A stretch of 64,000 nt of DNA from Cupriavidus sp. EM10 (GCF_018729255.1 NZ_CP076060.1:1364001-1428000); one strand, 5' to 3'; positions 27,486 to 37,846 are shown, numbered from the stretch's first letter. Numbers and translations are program-made. Notes: a model not told the origin generated them from the sequence alone.

Positions 27486-28106
27486 TTGTCCCGTCCTACC
27501 CTGTCCCACCTGCTGTATCCGATGATCGTTTCCGCGGCGCTGGCATTGCCGGCGGCTGCCATGGCGGTGGGGGACAGCTTGTCGACAGGGAGCGGGCAGG
27601 GCGGCAGTTTCGGCATCAATGACGCCATCCGCGCAGGTGAAGCCAAGCGCGGGGCGTCGTTGTCGACAGGACCCATCCATACGCTATCTCCACGCCAGGA
27701 ATACTCGCAATATCCGACGTACGTTGGCACCGTGGGCGACAAGCAGGTGCGGATGCGTATCGCGCCGAAAACCGATACAAGGGACAGCCTGCAGGGCGAA
27801 TACCAGATCGGCGACGGCAAGGGTGTGCGACTGCTGTCCGGGGAATGGGACAACGGTACGTTCCTGATGGAAGAGTCCGACGACGGCACGCGCGTGTCCG
27901 GTAACTGGGAGGGACAGATCGACCGGAACGGTGCAGTGCGCGGCACTTGGACCGATGCCTACAATCCGGCCATCGTCCTGCCTTTCTTCATTCGCCCGTT
28001 TGGCGGATATCTGGTGATTCCACCGTTCGACATGACGCCCAGCAGCGGTATCACTTACGCACCGCCTGCACCAAAGTCCTCGATCTCGACGGGCAAGTCC
28101 CGGTAG
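27486..28106 (+). CDS. Secreted protein, unknown function
   Basis: 206 residues from TTG 27486, chosen because AGGAAG lies just upstream and the start gives a proper signal peptide (LLYPMIVSAALALPAAAMA). The ATG at 27426 would overlap bktB and bury the signal. The mature protein has a Gly/Ser-rich segment then a beta-rich domain (YPTYVGTVGDKQVRMRIAPK, LQGEYQIGDGKGVRLLSGEW, VSGNWEGQIDRNGAVRGTW) that looks like a small barrel or lipocalin-like sheet. No named family is recognised. Confidence 0.65.
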   Translation: MSRPTLSHLLYPMIVSAALALPAAAMAVGDSLSTGSGQGGSFGINDAIRAGEAKRGASLSTGPIHTLSPRQEYSQYPTYVGTVGDKQVRMRIAPKTDTRDSLQGEYQIGDGKGVRLLSGEWDNGTFLMEESDDGTRVSGNWEGQIDRNGAVRGTWTDAYNPAIVLPFFIRPFGGYLVIPPFDMTPSSGITYAPPAPKSSISTGKSR

Positions 28107-28189
28107 GACGTCAGCGCCACGTCGCGTGGCGAGCGCGGCATTTGCTGGTAAGCTCGGACGCCTGATCCGAATTTTCCAGGGAATCTGCC

Positions 28190-29404
28190 GTGTCTGCCTC
28201 CGACTCGTCCCGCAACCCGCCTCGCTATATCCAGACCACTGCGGTCCAGCCCGAACTGGATATCGCGCCGGGTTTCGACTCTTTTTCCACGCCCACCTAT
28301 CGCGGTTCGACGATCGTCTTCCGCAACCTTGCCGAACTGCGCGCCTACGGCGATCGCAGCAAGACGTACTGGCGATATGGCCTGCATGCCACGCCCACCA
28401 GCGAGACGCTGTGCCAGCAGCTGGCGCAGATCGAGGGTGGCCGCCACACGTTGCTGCTGCCGTCGGGCATGGGCGCTATTTCGCTCGTGTACTTCGCCTT
28501 GCTGCGGACAGGCGACGATGTGCTGGTCCCCGACAATGTCTATGGTCCGAACCGCGACCACGGCGAATGGTTGGCGCGCGAGTTTGGCGTGACGGTGCGG
28601 TACTACCATCCGTCGATTGGCGCCGGCATCGCTTCGCTGATCCAGCCCAATACGCGATTGATCTGGATGGAAGCGCCCGGTTCCGTGACGATGGAGGTGC
28701 CCGATACCGACGCCATCGTCTCGGCCGCGCGGGCGCACGGCGTGCTGACAGCCATCGACAATACCTGGTCCGCCGGCGTCTATTTCAAGCCGTTCGAGAA
28801 GGGTATCGATATCTCTGTGCAGGCGCTGACGAAGTACCAGTCGGGGGGCAGCGACGTACTGATGGGCGCCGTCATCACGCAGGACGACAAGGTTCATGAC
28901 CGTCTCAAGCGTACCCGCATGATCATGGGCTGGGGCGTGTCGGCGGACGACTGCTTCCTGGTGCTGCGTGGACTGGCCAGCATGCCGGTTCGGCTGGCCG
29001 CGCACGACCGTGCGGCGCGCGAGATTGCCGAGTGGCTCAAGCAACGCCCGGAGGTAACGCGAGTATTGCATCCGGCCTTGCCGGATTGCCCAGGCCATGT
29101 GGAATGGTCGCGCGATTTTTCAGGTGCCAGCGGGCTGTTTTCGATCATCCTGCATAGCCGCTTTTCGCGCGAACAGGTGGATGGGTTTGTCGAGGCCCTG
29201 AAACTGTTTGCCATTGGCTGGTCCTGGGGCGGGGCGCACAGCCTGGCCGTGCCGTATCACGTTGATACGATGCGGCCGGCGGGTACCTGGCCGCCGGAAG
29301 GCTGGACGAACGCCGGGGAACTGGTGCGCCTGTACATCGGCCTGGAAGACACGCGCGACCTGATCGGCGACCTGAAGCAGGCGATGGAGACCTGCCTGCG
29401 CTAG
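28190..29404 (+). CDS. metC: Cystathionine beta-lyase (PLP-dependent)
   Basis: Cys/Met-metabolism PLP enzyme, 404 residues from GTG 28190. Features are the substrate loop FSTPTYRGSTIVF, LPSGMGAISLVYFALL around the PLP-stacking region, DNTWSAGVYFKPFEKG with the PLP aspartate, and Lys215 in ALTKYQSGGSD for the internal aldimine. The late GWSWGGAHSL is typical of MetC-type lyases. It cleaves cystathionine to homocysteine, pyruvate and ammonia in methionine synthesis. A cystathionine gamma-synthase-like role is less likely. Confidence 0.88.
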   Translation: MSASDSSRNPPRYIQTTAVQPELDIAPGFDSFSTPTYRGSTIVFRNLAELRAYGDRSKTYWRYGLHATPTSETLCQQLAQIEGGRHTLLLPSGMGAISLVYFALLRTGDDVLVPDNVYGPNRDHGEWLAREFGVTVRYYHPSIGAGIASLIQPNTRLIWMEAPGSVTMEVPDTDAIVSAARAHGVLTAIDNTWSAGVYFKPFEKGIDISVQALTKYQSGGSDVLMGAVITQDDKVHDRLKRTRMIMGWGVSADDCFLVLRGLASMPVRLAAHDRAAREIAEWLKQRPEVTRVLHPALPDCPGHVEWSRDFSGASGLFSIILHSRFSREQVDGFVEALKLFAIGWSWGGAHSLAVPYHVDTMRPAGTWPPEGWTNAGELVRLYIGLEDTRDLIGDLKQAMETCLR

Positions 29405-29421
29405 CTGTGGACGCCCTGCAG

Positions 29422-29465
29422 CAAAAAGCCCCGCCAGTTTATTCAACTGAGCGGGGCTTTGTTTG
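29422..29465 (+). terminator. Rho-independent terminator after metC
   Basis: Stem AAAGCCCCGC / GCGGGGCTTT with a loop of about 16 bases, A-rich before and TTTGTTT after. It can serve metC (+) and the convergent PepSY operon (-). Confidence 0.8.
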
Positions 29466-29499
29466 CGGGCTGGCGGTTAAAGCTGGCCTTGCGTGCCGG

Positions 29500-31131
29500 T
29501 CAGGAAGCGTCGGCCTTGCGCATGGTTGCCTGCGGGGCAACCTGGGCGCTGGCGCTACGCAGCGCCCAAACCGACTCGGCGGGACCATTCCGGGCGCGGC
29601 GCTGGGTGACGCGAGCCAGTACGACGTAGCCGACCGCCATGGCAATGGCGCCAATATCGAAGCCGGCGATGACCCAACGGCCATGCAGCGCGGCGGCGAA
29701 CAAGTGGTCGCCCGTCAGCAGCCAGTTCGAAAGCGGTACGGCCAGCGTCGCCAGTGCGGCCACGTAGAGCAGTTCCACGGCCGCGCGGATGGGCGGGCGG
29801 ACCAGCGCCCAGACTGCGGCCAGGACGAATACCGGCCAGAAGACATAGCTTACGGCGCGCTCCGGCCAAATCAGGGCAGCCGGGAAGCACAGGGCCACGC
29901 CGATACAGGTACCGATGCAAACGCCGACCGTGGCCTGGGCCAGCAGCTTGTGCACGCGCGGCTGTTCGGCATGGCGCGATTTGCGGCGCGTTTCGATCCA
30001 CAGGAGGTTGCCCGAATAGAACAGGAAAGCCCCGGCCAGCCCGGCGACAAGGTACACAAACCGTACTGCCAGATCGCCGTAGGTGCCGTAGTGCAGCGCG
30101 AACATGGCGCTGTAGACCATGTGATTGGTGTCACGAGCCCCAGCCGTCTGGTTGGCGATCAACTGGCCGGCGTTCGGCTCATTGGCCGCCGCGTGGATGC
30201 CCACCCCGCCGCCGTTGCCCAGGGCACGCGCGCTGTCGCCTCGTACTTCGGCCACGGCATTGGCGTCGCCGTAGCGCTGGAAGCGGATGGCGTTGGGCGT
30301 GAAGCCCTCGCCGCCATGCTCGCGGGCGATGGCCAGCAACTGGGCCGACGTCATCGTCGGCGATGCACGGCCCGCTGCAGTCACTTCGGGCGTGGCAGCC
30401 GTGACGCGCGGCACCACTTCGAAAAGCTTGCCGTCGAACGTCAGCGCGTTGAAGACCATCACCATGATCAGCGACAGGCAAAAGAACGCGCCGGTGATGG
30501 CAAAGATCAGGTGGAAGGGCAGGCTGAACAGGCCCAGCACGTTGTGGGTGTCCATCCAGAAGCGCTTCAGGTTGCGGCCCGGACGCACCGCGAACAGGTC
30601 TTTCTTCAGGCGGGGCAGGTGCAGGATCACGCCCGATACCAGCGCCAGGCCGTACAGCACGGAGATGATCCCCATGAAGTACATGCCATTGAGGCCCAGG
30701 CCGAGCGAGTAGTGCAGCGCATTCAGGAACGCCGACAGCTCGCCGGTCACGTGGTCGAGCGACGTGTTGTTCTGCGCCGCCTTGTCGCCATTCAGGCGCT
30801 CGCCGTTCATCGTGTGCCATTCGCCGGCCTTGTCCTGCCAGTAGGCGTTGAAGTCCGGCTCTTCCTTGCTGGGCAGGCCCACGTAGACGCTGTTGGCCGC
30901 GTCCGGATGCACCGCGACCAGCTTCTGCACGAATGCGTCGATGGCGGGGCCGTCCACCTGGACCTCGGTGCCGTGATGGCCTTCCAGGCGCGCCGGGTTC
31001 TGCCAGACATGCAGTTCGTGGTGGAAGACCGTGATCGCGCCTGCGAAGAAGGCGATGAACAGCGCCCAGCCGGCCATCAGGCCGACCCAGGTATGGAGCG
31101 TATTGAAAACGCGCAGGGTATTGGCTTTCAT
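29500..31131 (-). CDS. PepSY-associated membrane protein (PiuB-like, iron-regulated)
   Basis: Inner-membrane PepSY-TM protein, 543 residues. The first helix motif is HTWVGLMAGWALFIAFFAGAITVFHHEL, followed by a large periplasmic loop with a PepSY domain and further membrane helices (GIISVLYGLALVSGVILHLP, THNVLGLFSLPFHLIFAITG, and at least four more near the C-terminus). Proteins of this type sit with siderophore receptors and are thought to reduce or release iron. It is the third gene of an operon headed by a Fur-box promoter, although no TonB receptor is adjacent. Confidence 0.85.
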   Translation of the reverse strand: MKANTLRVFNTLHTWVGLMAGWALFIAFFAGAITVFHHELHVWQNPARLEGHHGTEVQVDGPAIDAFVQKLVAVHPDAANSVYVGLPSKEEPDFNAYWQDKAGEWHTMNGERLNGDKAAQNNTSLDHVTGELSAFLNALHYSLGLGLNGMYFMGIISVLYGLALVSGVILHLPRLKKDLFAVRPGRNLKRFWMDTHNVLGLFSLPFHLIFAITGAFFCLSLIMVMVFNALTFDGKLFEVVPRVTAATPEVTAAGRASPTMTSAQLLAIAREHGGEGFTPNAIRFQRYGDANAVAEVRGDSARALGNGGGVGIHAAANEPNAGQLIANQTAGARDTNHMVYSAMFALHYGTYGDLAVRFVYLVAGLAGAFLFYSGNLLWIETRRKSRHAEQPRVHKLLAQATVGVCIGTCIGVALCFPAALIWPERAVSYVFWPVFVLAAVWALVRPPIRAAVELLYVAALATLAVPLSNWLLTGDHLFAAALHGRWVIAGFDIGAIAMAVGYVVLARVTQRRARNGPAESVWALRSASAQVAPQATMRKADAS

Positions 31132-31164
31132 GCGTAAGTCTCGATGGCCGGGTCAGTGGCCGGA

Positions 31165-31464
31165 TCAGTGACCAGATACGGCCGACAGCGTCGACGCCGG
31201 TGGCATCGCGTGCATGAGGCGGACCGTCCACAGGATGCCGTAGCAAACCAGATTGCCGCCGATCAGCCACAGCCACGCGGCGCGGCTGGTCTGGAACAGC
31301 AGGCTCAGGCTGATGATGGCGACCCACAGGACAAAACCGAGCACGGTGGCGATCACCACGCCGCCTTCCCAGCCACCAGGCAGCCACAAGATGCCCAGCG
31401 TGCACAGGGCGACAGCCAGCGGCAGGCCGAGCAGCCCGCCCGCGAGCCATTTGGTACCGATCAT
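31165..31464 (-). CDS. Small membrane protein, DUF3649-like
   Basis: 99 residues from ATG 31464, with three hydrophobic segments (LLGLPLAVALCTLGILWLPG, VVIATVLGFVLWVAIISLSLL, AAWLWLIGGNLVCYGILW). Size, topology and position next to a PepSY protein resemble the DUF3649 proteins of iron-uptake operons; this assignment is from memory and tentative. The start overlaps the stop of the upstream gene in ATGA, so the two are coupled. Confidence 0.6.
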   Translation of the reverse strand: MIGTKWLAGGLLGLPLAVALCTLGILWLPGGWEGGVVIATVLGFVLWVAIISLSLLFQTSRAAWLWLIGGNLVCYGILWTVRLMHAMPPASTLSAVSGH

Positions 31465-31772
31465 GACGCGCTCCCTTCGCCCGGCATGTCGTCGTAGCGC
31501 TTGTGGTGGATCCAGGTGCCGATGAAAGGCCAGGCGGACAGGAAGCAGGTCAGCGTGACCAGCGTGGCGGCAATGGCCACGGGCCAGCCTTCGGGGACGC
31601 TCATGATCCAGGTACCGGCGATGGCCAGGACAATACCCAGCCAGAACAGCAGCCGGGGCGGCAGCGGGGCGCGGCCGTTGTTGTCGGCATCGACGCACAG
31701 CACCTGGTTCGGCGCGGAAAGATAGAGGCACGCGGCGGCGGCCAGGGATAGGAGTATGGCTAACGCTTGCAT
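31461..31772 (-). CDS. Small membrane protein, DUF3325-like
   Basis: 103 residues, first gene of the PepSY operon. Three hydrophobic segments (LAILLSLAAAACLYLS, LLFWLGIVLAIAGTWIMSV, VAIAATLVTLTCFLSAWPF) and a conserved-looking C-terminus IGTWIHHKRYDDMPGEG. Resembles the DUF3325 proteins that accompany PepSY and DUF3649 proteins (tentative). The Fur-box promoter is about 40 bases upstream. Confidence 0.6.
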   Translation of the reverse strand: MQALAILLSLAAAACLYLSAPNQVLCVDADNNGRAPLPPRLLFWLGIVLAIAGTWIMSVPEGWPVAIAATLVTLTCFLSAWPFIGTWIHHKRYDDMPGEGSAS

Positions 31773-31810
31773 GCGTCGAGCAACCGGGGGGACGGTGTTA
31801 CGTGAAAGGA

Positions 31811-31842
31811 ATAATAATAATGATTCGCATTTGATTTCACAA
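31811..31842 (-). promoter_or_regulatory. Fur box overlapping the PepSY operon promoter
   Basis: Read on the minus strand: -35 TTGTGA (31842-31837), a 17-base spacer and -10 TATTAT (31819-31814). The segment AATGCGAATCATTATTATT, covering the spacer and -10, matches the Fur consensus (repeated NATWAT hexamers). Iron-replete repression of the three downstream genes is expected. Confidence 0.75.
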
Positions 31843-31999
31843 GGAAATCAAGGCGTTATGTCGCCATGTGGTATGACTGTGACCGAAATGCGGATGACGC
31901 AAATGTAATGTGACAGGCGCAGCAAAACGTGCGCGGAATGCCGCCCGGCGTTGCCGGAGGCAGGTGCGGGCACCGCGAACGGGTGCCCGGCAGGGGCGA

Positions 32000-32854
32000 T
32001 CAGTGCGGGAACAGGTTCAGCAGGCCGTCCAGGCCGACGTGATTGAACGCGACGCTGGCTTGCGCACGAACCACGGGTTTGGCCCGGAAGGCCACCGACA
32101 GGCCCGCCACAGCCATCATCTTGAGGTCGTTGGAACCGTCACCCATCACGATGGCCTGGGAAGGATCCGCGCCGATCTGCTCGCAGACTTCGCGCACCGT
32201 GCGGGCCTTGACGTCGGCGTTGACGATTTCCCCCACCACGTTGCCGGTCAGCTTGCCGTCGACGATTTCCAGCGTATTGGCACGCGTGAAATCGAGTTTC
32301 AGGCGCGGCTTGAGCTGGTCCGTGAAATGGACGAAACCGCCCGATACCAGCAGCGTCTTCATGCCAAGCGCCTGGATGGTCTGCAACATGCGCTCGGCGC
32401 CCGGCGACAGCTTCAACCGTTCCGCGTAGACGCGGTCGAGCACGCTGGCGTCCAGCCCCTTCAGCAGCGCCACGCGGCGGCGCAGGCTTTCGTTGAAATC
32501 GGTGATTTCGCCGCGCATCGCGGCTTCCGTAATGGCCGAGACCTCGGCCTTGAGCCCGCAGAAGTCGGCGATCTCGTCGATGCACTCGATCGTGATCAGC
32601 GTGGAATCCATGTCCATCGCCACCAGGCGGAAGTCCGACAGCTTGCGGCCAGCGGGTACCACGGCCCAGTCGATGCCGCGTTCGCCGCACACGTCGTCCA
32701 GGGCGTCGCGCAGCGCCGGCGTCAGCGGATTGCACTGCTCGGCGGCGGCTACGTTGTCGGTGCGGAGCGCCAGGTCGGGGGCGTTGGCCACCGTGCGCAC
32801 GGCGTCCAGGTCGGCGGCGGACAGCGGGGACAGGCTTTGGAGAATCAGGGGCAT
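32000..32854 (-). CDS. serB: Phosphoserine phosphatase SerB
   Basis: HAD-family phosphatase for the last step of serine synthesis; 284 residues. The nucleophile motif is VAMDMDSTLITIECIDE, motif II LLVSGGF, and motif IV IVMGDGSNDLKMMAVAG. The N-terminal 75 residues form a small extra domain, as in other SerB proteins. Monocistronic, followed at 32935 by argE. Confidence 0.95.
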   Translation of the reverse strand: MPLILQSLSPLSAADLDAVRTVANAPDLALRTDNVAAAEQCNPLTPALRDALDDVCGERGIDWAVVPAGRKLSDFRLVAMDMDSTLITIECIDEIADFCGLKAEVSAITEAAMRGEITDFNESLRRRVALLKGLDASVLDRVYAERLKLSPGAERMLQTIQALGMKTLLVSGGFVHFTDQLKPRLKLDFTRANTLEIVDGKLTGNVVGEIVNADVKARTVREVCEQIGADPSQAIVMGDGSNDLKMMAVAGLSVAFRAKPVVRAQASVAFNHVGLDGLLNLFPH

Positions 32855-32934
32855 GACGGCAGGAATCCGGGCGATGCGGGAAAGGGCGGTATTGTACTTC
32901 GCCCCAGCCCCCGCAGCGCCCCCGGCGGGGCGGC

Positions 32935-34152
32935 TCAGGCCACGCGCAGGCTGTCGACCACCTTGTGCAGGAACGCCTCGCTGGCGGCGAGCTGGTCCAG
33001 TGCCACGAATTCGTCAGGCTTGTGAGCCTGCTGGATATCGCCGGGACCGCACACTACGGCCGGAATGCCCGCGCGCTGGAACAGGCCGGCTTCGGTGCCG
33101 TAGGCCACCTTGTTGGTCTCGCGGTCGGCGGTCAGTGCGCGCACGAGCTGGGTGATGGCGTCGGATTCGGCGGCGTCCAGCGACGGGGCGGCGGCAATCT
33201 TGCTGATCGCCATGCCCGCGTCCACATGCTCGGCGCGCATCTTCGGCACCAGCACGTCGGTCACGTATTGCTGGATGCGTGCCAGGATTGCTTCGGGGTC
33301 CACGCCGGGCAGGTTGCGGAACTCGAACACGAACTCGCATTCGGCCGGGATCGTGTTCAGCGCGATGCCGCCATGGATCGTGCCGGTGGAGGCCGTCGTG
33401 AACGGCACGTCGAAAGCCTGGTCGTACGGCCCGTTGGCTTTGAACTCGTCGGCGATGTCGCGGATGTAGCAGATCAGGCGCGCCGCATACTCGATGGCGT
33501 TCACGCCCTTCGGCGTCAGCGACGAATGCGCGGCCTGGCCCTTCACGCAGCAGCGGTAGGCGTTGATGCCCTTGTGGGCCACGATCACGCGCATGCTGGT
33601 GGGCTCGCCCACGATGCAGCCCGCCGGCGTCACGCCGCGATCTCGCAGTTCCGCCAGAAGGTAGGGCGCGCCCATGCAGCCGATTTCCTCGTCGAACGAC
33701 AGTGCGTAGTGCACCGGCTCGCGCAGCCTGGCTTCGAGGATGGTCGGCAGCAGCGCCAGGCTGGTGCCGATGAAACCCTTCATGTCGCACGTGCCGCGGC
33801 CATAGAGCTTGCCGTCGCGGATGACCGGCTTGAACGGGTCGGTGGTCCAGTTCTGGCCGTCCACGGGCACCACGTCGGTGTGGCCCGACAGCACGATGCC
33901 GCCGTCGGTGGCACCGTTCGCGGCCGGGACCGTGACGAACAGGTTGGCCTTGTCGCCCTGCGGGTTGTAGCTCAGATGCGGACGCAGGCCCTTGGCCAGG
34001 AAATGGTCGCGTACGGACTCGATCAGGCCCAGGTTCGAGTGGCGCGACGTGGTATCGAACGACACCAGGCGCTGGGTCCATTCCAGCGCGCTGCCGCGCG
34101 GCGGGGTGTCGCTGGTGGCGGGGGCGTTTCGGTTGTCGGCGGCAGCTTGCAT
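32935..34152 (-). CDS. argE: Acetylornithine deacetylase ArgE
   Basis: M20 zinc peptidase that removes the acetyl group from N-acetylornithine in arginine synthesis. With ATG 34152 the product is 405 residues; an in-frame GTG at 34194 would add 14. Metal and catalytic motifs are LSGHTDVVPVDGQ, YGRGTCDMKGFIG, FDEEIGCMGAP and GEPTSMRVIVAHKG, with GTEAGLFQRAGIP near the C-terminus. It lies just after mfd on the same strand (about 55 bases). Confidence 0.9.
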   Translation of the reverse strand: MQAAADNRNAPATSDTPPRGSALEWTQRLVSFDTTSRHSNLGLIESVRDHFLAKGLRPHLSYNPQGDKANLFVTVPAANGATDGGIVLSGHTDVVPVDGQNWTTDPFKPVIRDGKLYGRGTCDMKGFIGTSLALLPTILEARLREPVHYALSFDEEIGCMGAPYLLAELRDRGVTPAGCIVGEPTSMRVIVAHKGINAYRCCVKGQAAHSSLTPKGVNAIEYAARLICYIRDIADEFKANGPYDQAFDVPFTTASTGTIHGGIALNTIPAECEFVFEFRNLPGVDPEAILARIQQYVTDVLVPKMRAEHVDAGMAISKIAAAPSLDAAESDAITQLVRALTADRETNKVAYGTEAGLFQRAGIPAVVCGPGDIQQAHKPDEFVALDQLAASEAFLHKVVDSLRVA

Positions 34153-34206
34153 GGGTCGGGAAAACGTTGATTCGTCAAGAATGGGATCGTACACCTGTCG
34201 GCACGG

Positions 34207-37200
34207 TCAGGCCAGTTGCCGCAGCGTGTGCTTGATGGTCTGGGCGCGCGCGCCCACGTCGGGCATCTTGGCTTCGATGCGCAGCTTGTCCTGCCCGGCC
34301 AGCTTGATGTGCTTGTTCTTCTGCACGAGGTCGATGATCCGGATGGCGTCGATGGGCGGGTTCGGCACGAACTGCATGCTCACCGTGGCCTCGCCGGCGT
34401 CGATCTTGCGCACGCCCAGCGGCGCGGCGGCAATGCGCAGCCGGTGCGTCTCGATCAGCGCCTGGGCCTGCGCCGGCAGGCGGCCGAAGCGGTCGATCAG
34501 CTCTTCCTGGATATCGTCCACGCGTTCGCCGGTCTCGCAGTTGGCCAGGCGCTTGTAGAGCGACAGCCGCTCGTGCACGTCGGCGCAATAATCGTTCGGC
34601 AGCAGGGCGGGCGTGCCCAGGTTGATCTCGGTGGTGGCCGCCAGCGGCGCCATCAGGTCGGGCTCCTTGCCGGCCTTCAGCGATTTCACTGCCGCGTTGA
34701 GCATATCCGTGTAGAGCTGGAAGCCGATCTCGTGGATCTCGCCCGACTGCTTGTCGCCCAGCACCTCGCCCGCGCCGCGGATTTCCAGGTCGTGCATGGC
34801 CAGGTAGAAGCCCGCGCCCAGTTCCTCCATCTGCTGGATGGCCTCCAGCCGGCGCTGCGCCTGCTTGGTCAGGCCATCGGTGTCGTGCACCAGCAGGTAG
34901 GCATAGGCCTGGTGGTGGCTACGGCCCACGCGGCCGCGCAGCTGGTGCAACTGGGCCAGGCCAAAGCGGTCGGCGCGATGGATCAGGATCGTGTTGGCCG
35001 TGGGCACGTCGATGCCGGTCTCGATGATCGTCGTGCACAGCAAGATGTTGTCGCGGCGGGCCACGAAATCGCGCATCACGCGTTCCAGCTCGCGCTCGTG
35101 CATCTGGCCATGGGCCACCGCGATCCGCGCCTCGGGCACCAGTTCGGCCAGCCGGGCACGCTTGTTTTCGATGGTCTCCACCTCGTTGTGCAGGAAGTAG
35201 ACCTGGCCGCCGCGCTTGAGCTCGCGCAGGATGGCCTCGCGGATCACGCCGTCTTCCTCGCGTCGCACGAACGTCTTGATGGCCAGCCGCTTCTGCGGGG
35301 CCGTGGCGATGACCGAGAAGTCGCGCAGGCCCTCCAGCGCCATGCCCAGCGTACGCGGGATGGGGGTGGCGGTCAGCGTCAGCACGTCCACCTCGGCCCG
35401 CAGCGTCTTCAGCGCTTCCTTCTGGCGCACGCCAAAGCGGTGTTCCTCGTCGATGATGACCAGGCCCAGCCGCTGGAACTTCACCTCGTCGGACAGCAGC
35501 TTGTGGGTGCCGATGACGATGTCCACCGTGCCGTCGTTGATCTGCTTGATCGCGGCGTCGATTTCCTTCTTCGTCTTGAAGCGCGACAGTTCCACGATCC
35601 GCACCGGCCATTCGGCAAAGCGATCGGACAGCGTCTGGAAATGCTGCTCGGCCAGCAGCGTGGTGGGCGCCAGCATCGCCACCTGCTTGCCGCCCAGCAC
35701 GGCCACGAACGCCGCGCGCAGGGCAACCTCGGTCTTGCCGAAGCCCACGTCGCCGCAGACCAGGCGGTCCATCGGCTTGCCCGATGTCATGTCGGCGATC
35801 ACGGCGGAAATAGCGGCTGCCTGGTCCGGCGTCTCTTCGAAACCGAAGCTTTCGGCGAAGGTTTCGTAGTCCTTGGGCTGCAGCGGGAAGGCAAAGCCCT
35901 GGCGCAGCGCCCGGCGCGCGTACAGGTTCAGCAGCTCGGCGGCGGTATCGCGGATCTGCTGCGCGGCGCGACGCTTGGCCTTGTCCCACTGGCCGGTGCC
36001 CAGCGAGTGCAGCGGCGCGGTGTCCGGATCGGCGCCCGAATAGCGGGAGATCACATGCAGCTGGTGCACGGGCACATAGAGCTTGCTGCCCTTGTCGTAG
36101 TCCAGGTGCAGGAATTCCTCGTCCCCTGACCCATGTCCAGCGTCACCAGGCCCTGGTACCGGCCGATGCCGTGCTCGCTGTGCACCACGGGGTCGCCGAT
36201 CTTGAGTTCGGCCAGGTCGCGCACCATGGCATCGACAGTGCTGGCCTGCTCCTGCTTGCGGCGTCCCGCGCGGCGCGTGGTGCCGGCGTACAGTTCGTTC
36301 TCGGTGACGAACGCGAACTGGGCGGCAGGCAGGGCGAAGCCGCTCTGCAGCGGCGCCACCACGATCGAGAAATGCGAGTCGCCGGCCAGGAAGGCCGCGA
36401 AGTCTTCGACCACCATCGGGCGCAGGCCGCTTTCCGCGAACAGCTGCATCAGCGTTTCGCGGCGGCCGGCCGAGTCGGCGCACATCAGCACGCGCGTGGC
36501 CTTGTTCAGCAGCAGCGATTCCAGGTTGACCAGCGGGTCTTCGGCGCGGCGGTTGACCGATACATCGGGCAGGCTGGCCGAGAACACAGGCGCCTCGGCC
36601 GCCACGGCCTCGCGGTGCAGCACCAGCCGGGCCAATGGCTTGGCACCGATGAAGAACTGTTCCTCGGAAAGGAACAGGTCGGCCGGGGGCAGCAGCGGCC
36701 GTTCGCGGTCATGCCGCATGAACGTGTAGCGCTGCGTGGTGTCCGCCCAGAAGCGGCGGATGGCTTCGTCGATCTGGCCTGCGAACGCCAGCTGCGTGCC
36801 GGCGGGCAGGTAGTCGAACAGCGTGGCACTTTCTTCAAAAAACAGCGGCAGGTAATACTCGATGCCGGCCGACGGCACGCCGTTGCCGATGTCCTTGTAG
36901 ATCGGCGATTTGGTCGGATCGCCCTCGAACACCTCGCGCCAGCGGCCCCGGAAGGCGGTACGCGCCGGCTCGTCCAGCGGAAACTCGCGGCCCGGCAGCA
37001 GGCGCACTTCCTTGACCGGGTAGAGGCTGCGTTGCGAATCGGGATCGAACGCGCGGATGGTCTCGATTTCGTCGCCGAACAGGTCGATCCGGTACGGCAG
37101 GGCCGAGCCCATCGGATACAGGTCGATCAGGCCGCCGCGCACACTGTATTCGCCCGGCCGCATCACCGCGCTCACATGCTCGTAGCCGGCCAGCGTGAAC

Positions 37201-37658
37201 TGGGCCTTGAGCGCGGCCTCGTCCAGCTTTTCGCCCTGCTTGAAGAAGAACGTGTACGCGGCCAGGAACGACGGCGGCGCCAGCCGGTAGAGCGCGGTCG
37301 ATGCCGGCACGATCATCACGTCGCACTGGCCGCCCTGGATGTCGTGCAGCGTGGCCAGGCGTTCCGATACCAGGTCCTGGTGCGGCGAGAAGCTGTCGTA
37401 GGGCAGCGTTTCCCAATCGGGCAGCAGGCGCACGCGCAGTTCGGGCGCGAACCACGGGATTTCCTCGGCCAGCCGTTGCGCGTCCATGGCGTTGGCGCAG
37501 ATCACGGCCAGCATCGGCACGCTGCCGCGATGCTGGCGTGCGTAGGCGGCTACCGCCAGGGCATCGGCGGATCCGGTCAGGCCGGTCACGGCATGGCGCA
37601 TGCCAGGCTTGACCAGCGGCAGGGTGGCGAAGGGGAATGCGGTAGCGTTGTCAGGCAT
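34207..37658 (-). pseudogene. mfd: Transcription-repair coupling factor Mfd, frameshifted as read
   Basis: Mfd displaces RNA polymerase stalled at DNA lesions and recruits UvrA. The N-terminal half (start ATG 37658, [10 protein letters not shown]) runs through the UvrB-like domains to the RNA-polymerase-interacting region (DPVVHSEHGIGRYQGLV) and then fails after LDMGQG. The next residues of the family, DEEFLHLDYDKGSKLYVPV, continue in another frame. That frame carries the RecG-like motor: Walker A GDVGFGKTEVALRAAF, DEEH box, TATPIPRTLGMAL, and the C-terminal TRCF domain. Adding one base to the CCCC at 36123-36126 (plus strand) restores about 1150 residues, the normal length. Assembly error is more likely than loss of this gene. 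Confidence 0.88.
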
Positions 37659-37757
37659 TGGCAGCAGTGGGCGCAAAAACGGCAGCACCCCGCCGGCACA
37701 TGCGAAAGGCATGCCACGGGCAGGGGTGTCTGTCATGCCAGCCTTGCCATGGCAGGA

Positions 37758-37791
37758 TTCATGGCGGCGGGCGAGGGCCGTATTATAGAAT
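37758..37791 (+). promoter_or_regulatory. Possible ispD-ispF promoter
   Basis: TTCATG at 37758-37763 and TATTAT at 37781-37786 (17-base spacer) in the 188-base divergent region between mfd and ispD. The overlapping TATAGA/TAGAAT at 37784-37791 offers alternative -10 choices. Confidence 0.35.
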
Positions 37792-37846
37792 GCGCTCCGG
37801 CCGGCCCGCTGGCCGCGCCAAATATTCAAAGGTCCCTCAGAAACCC

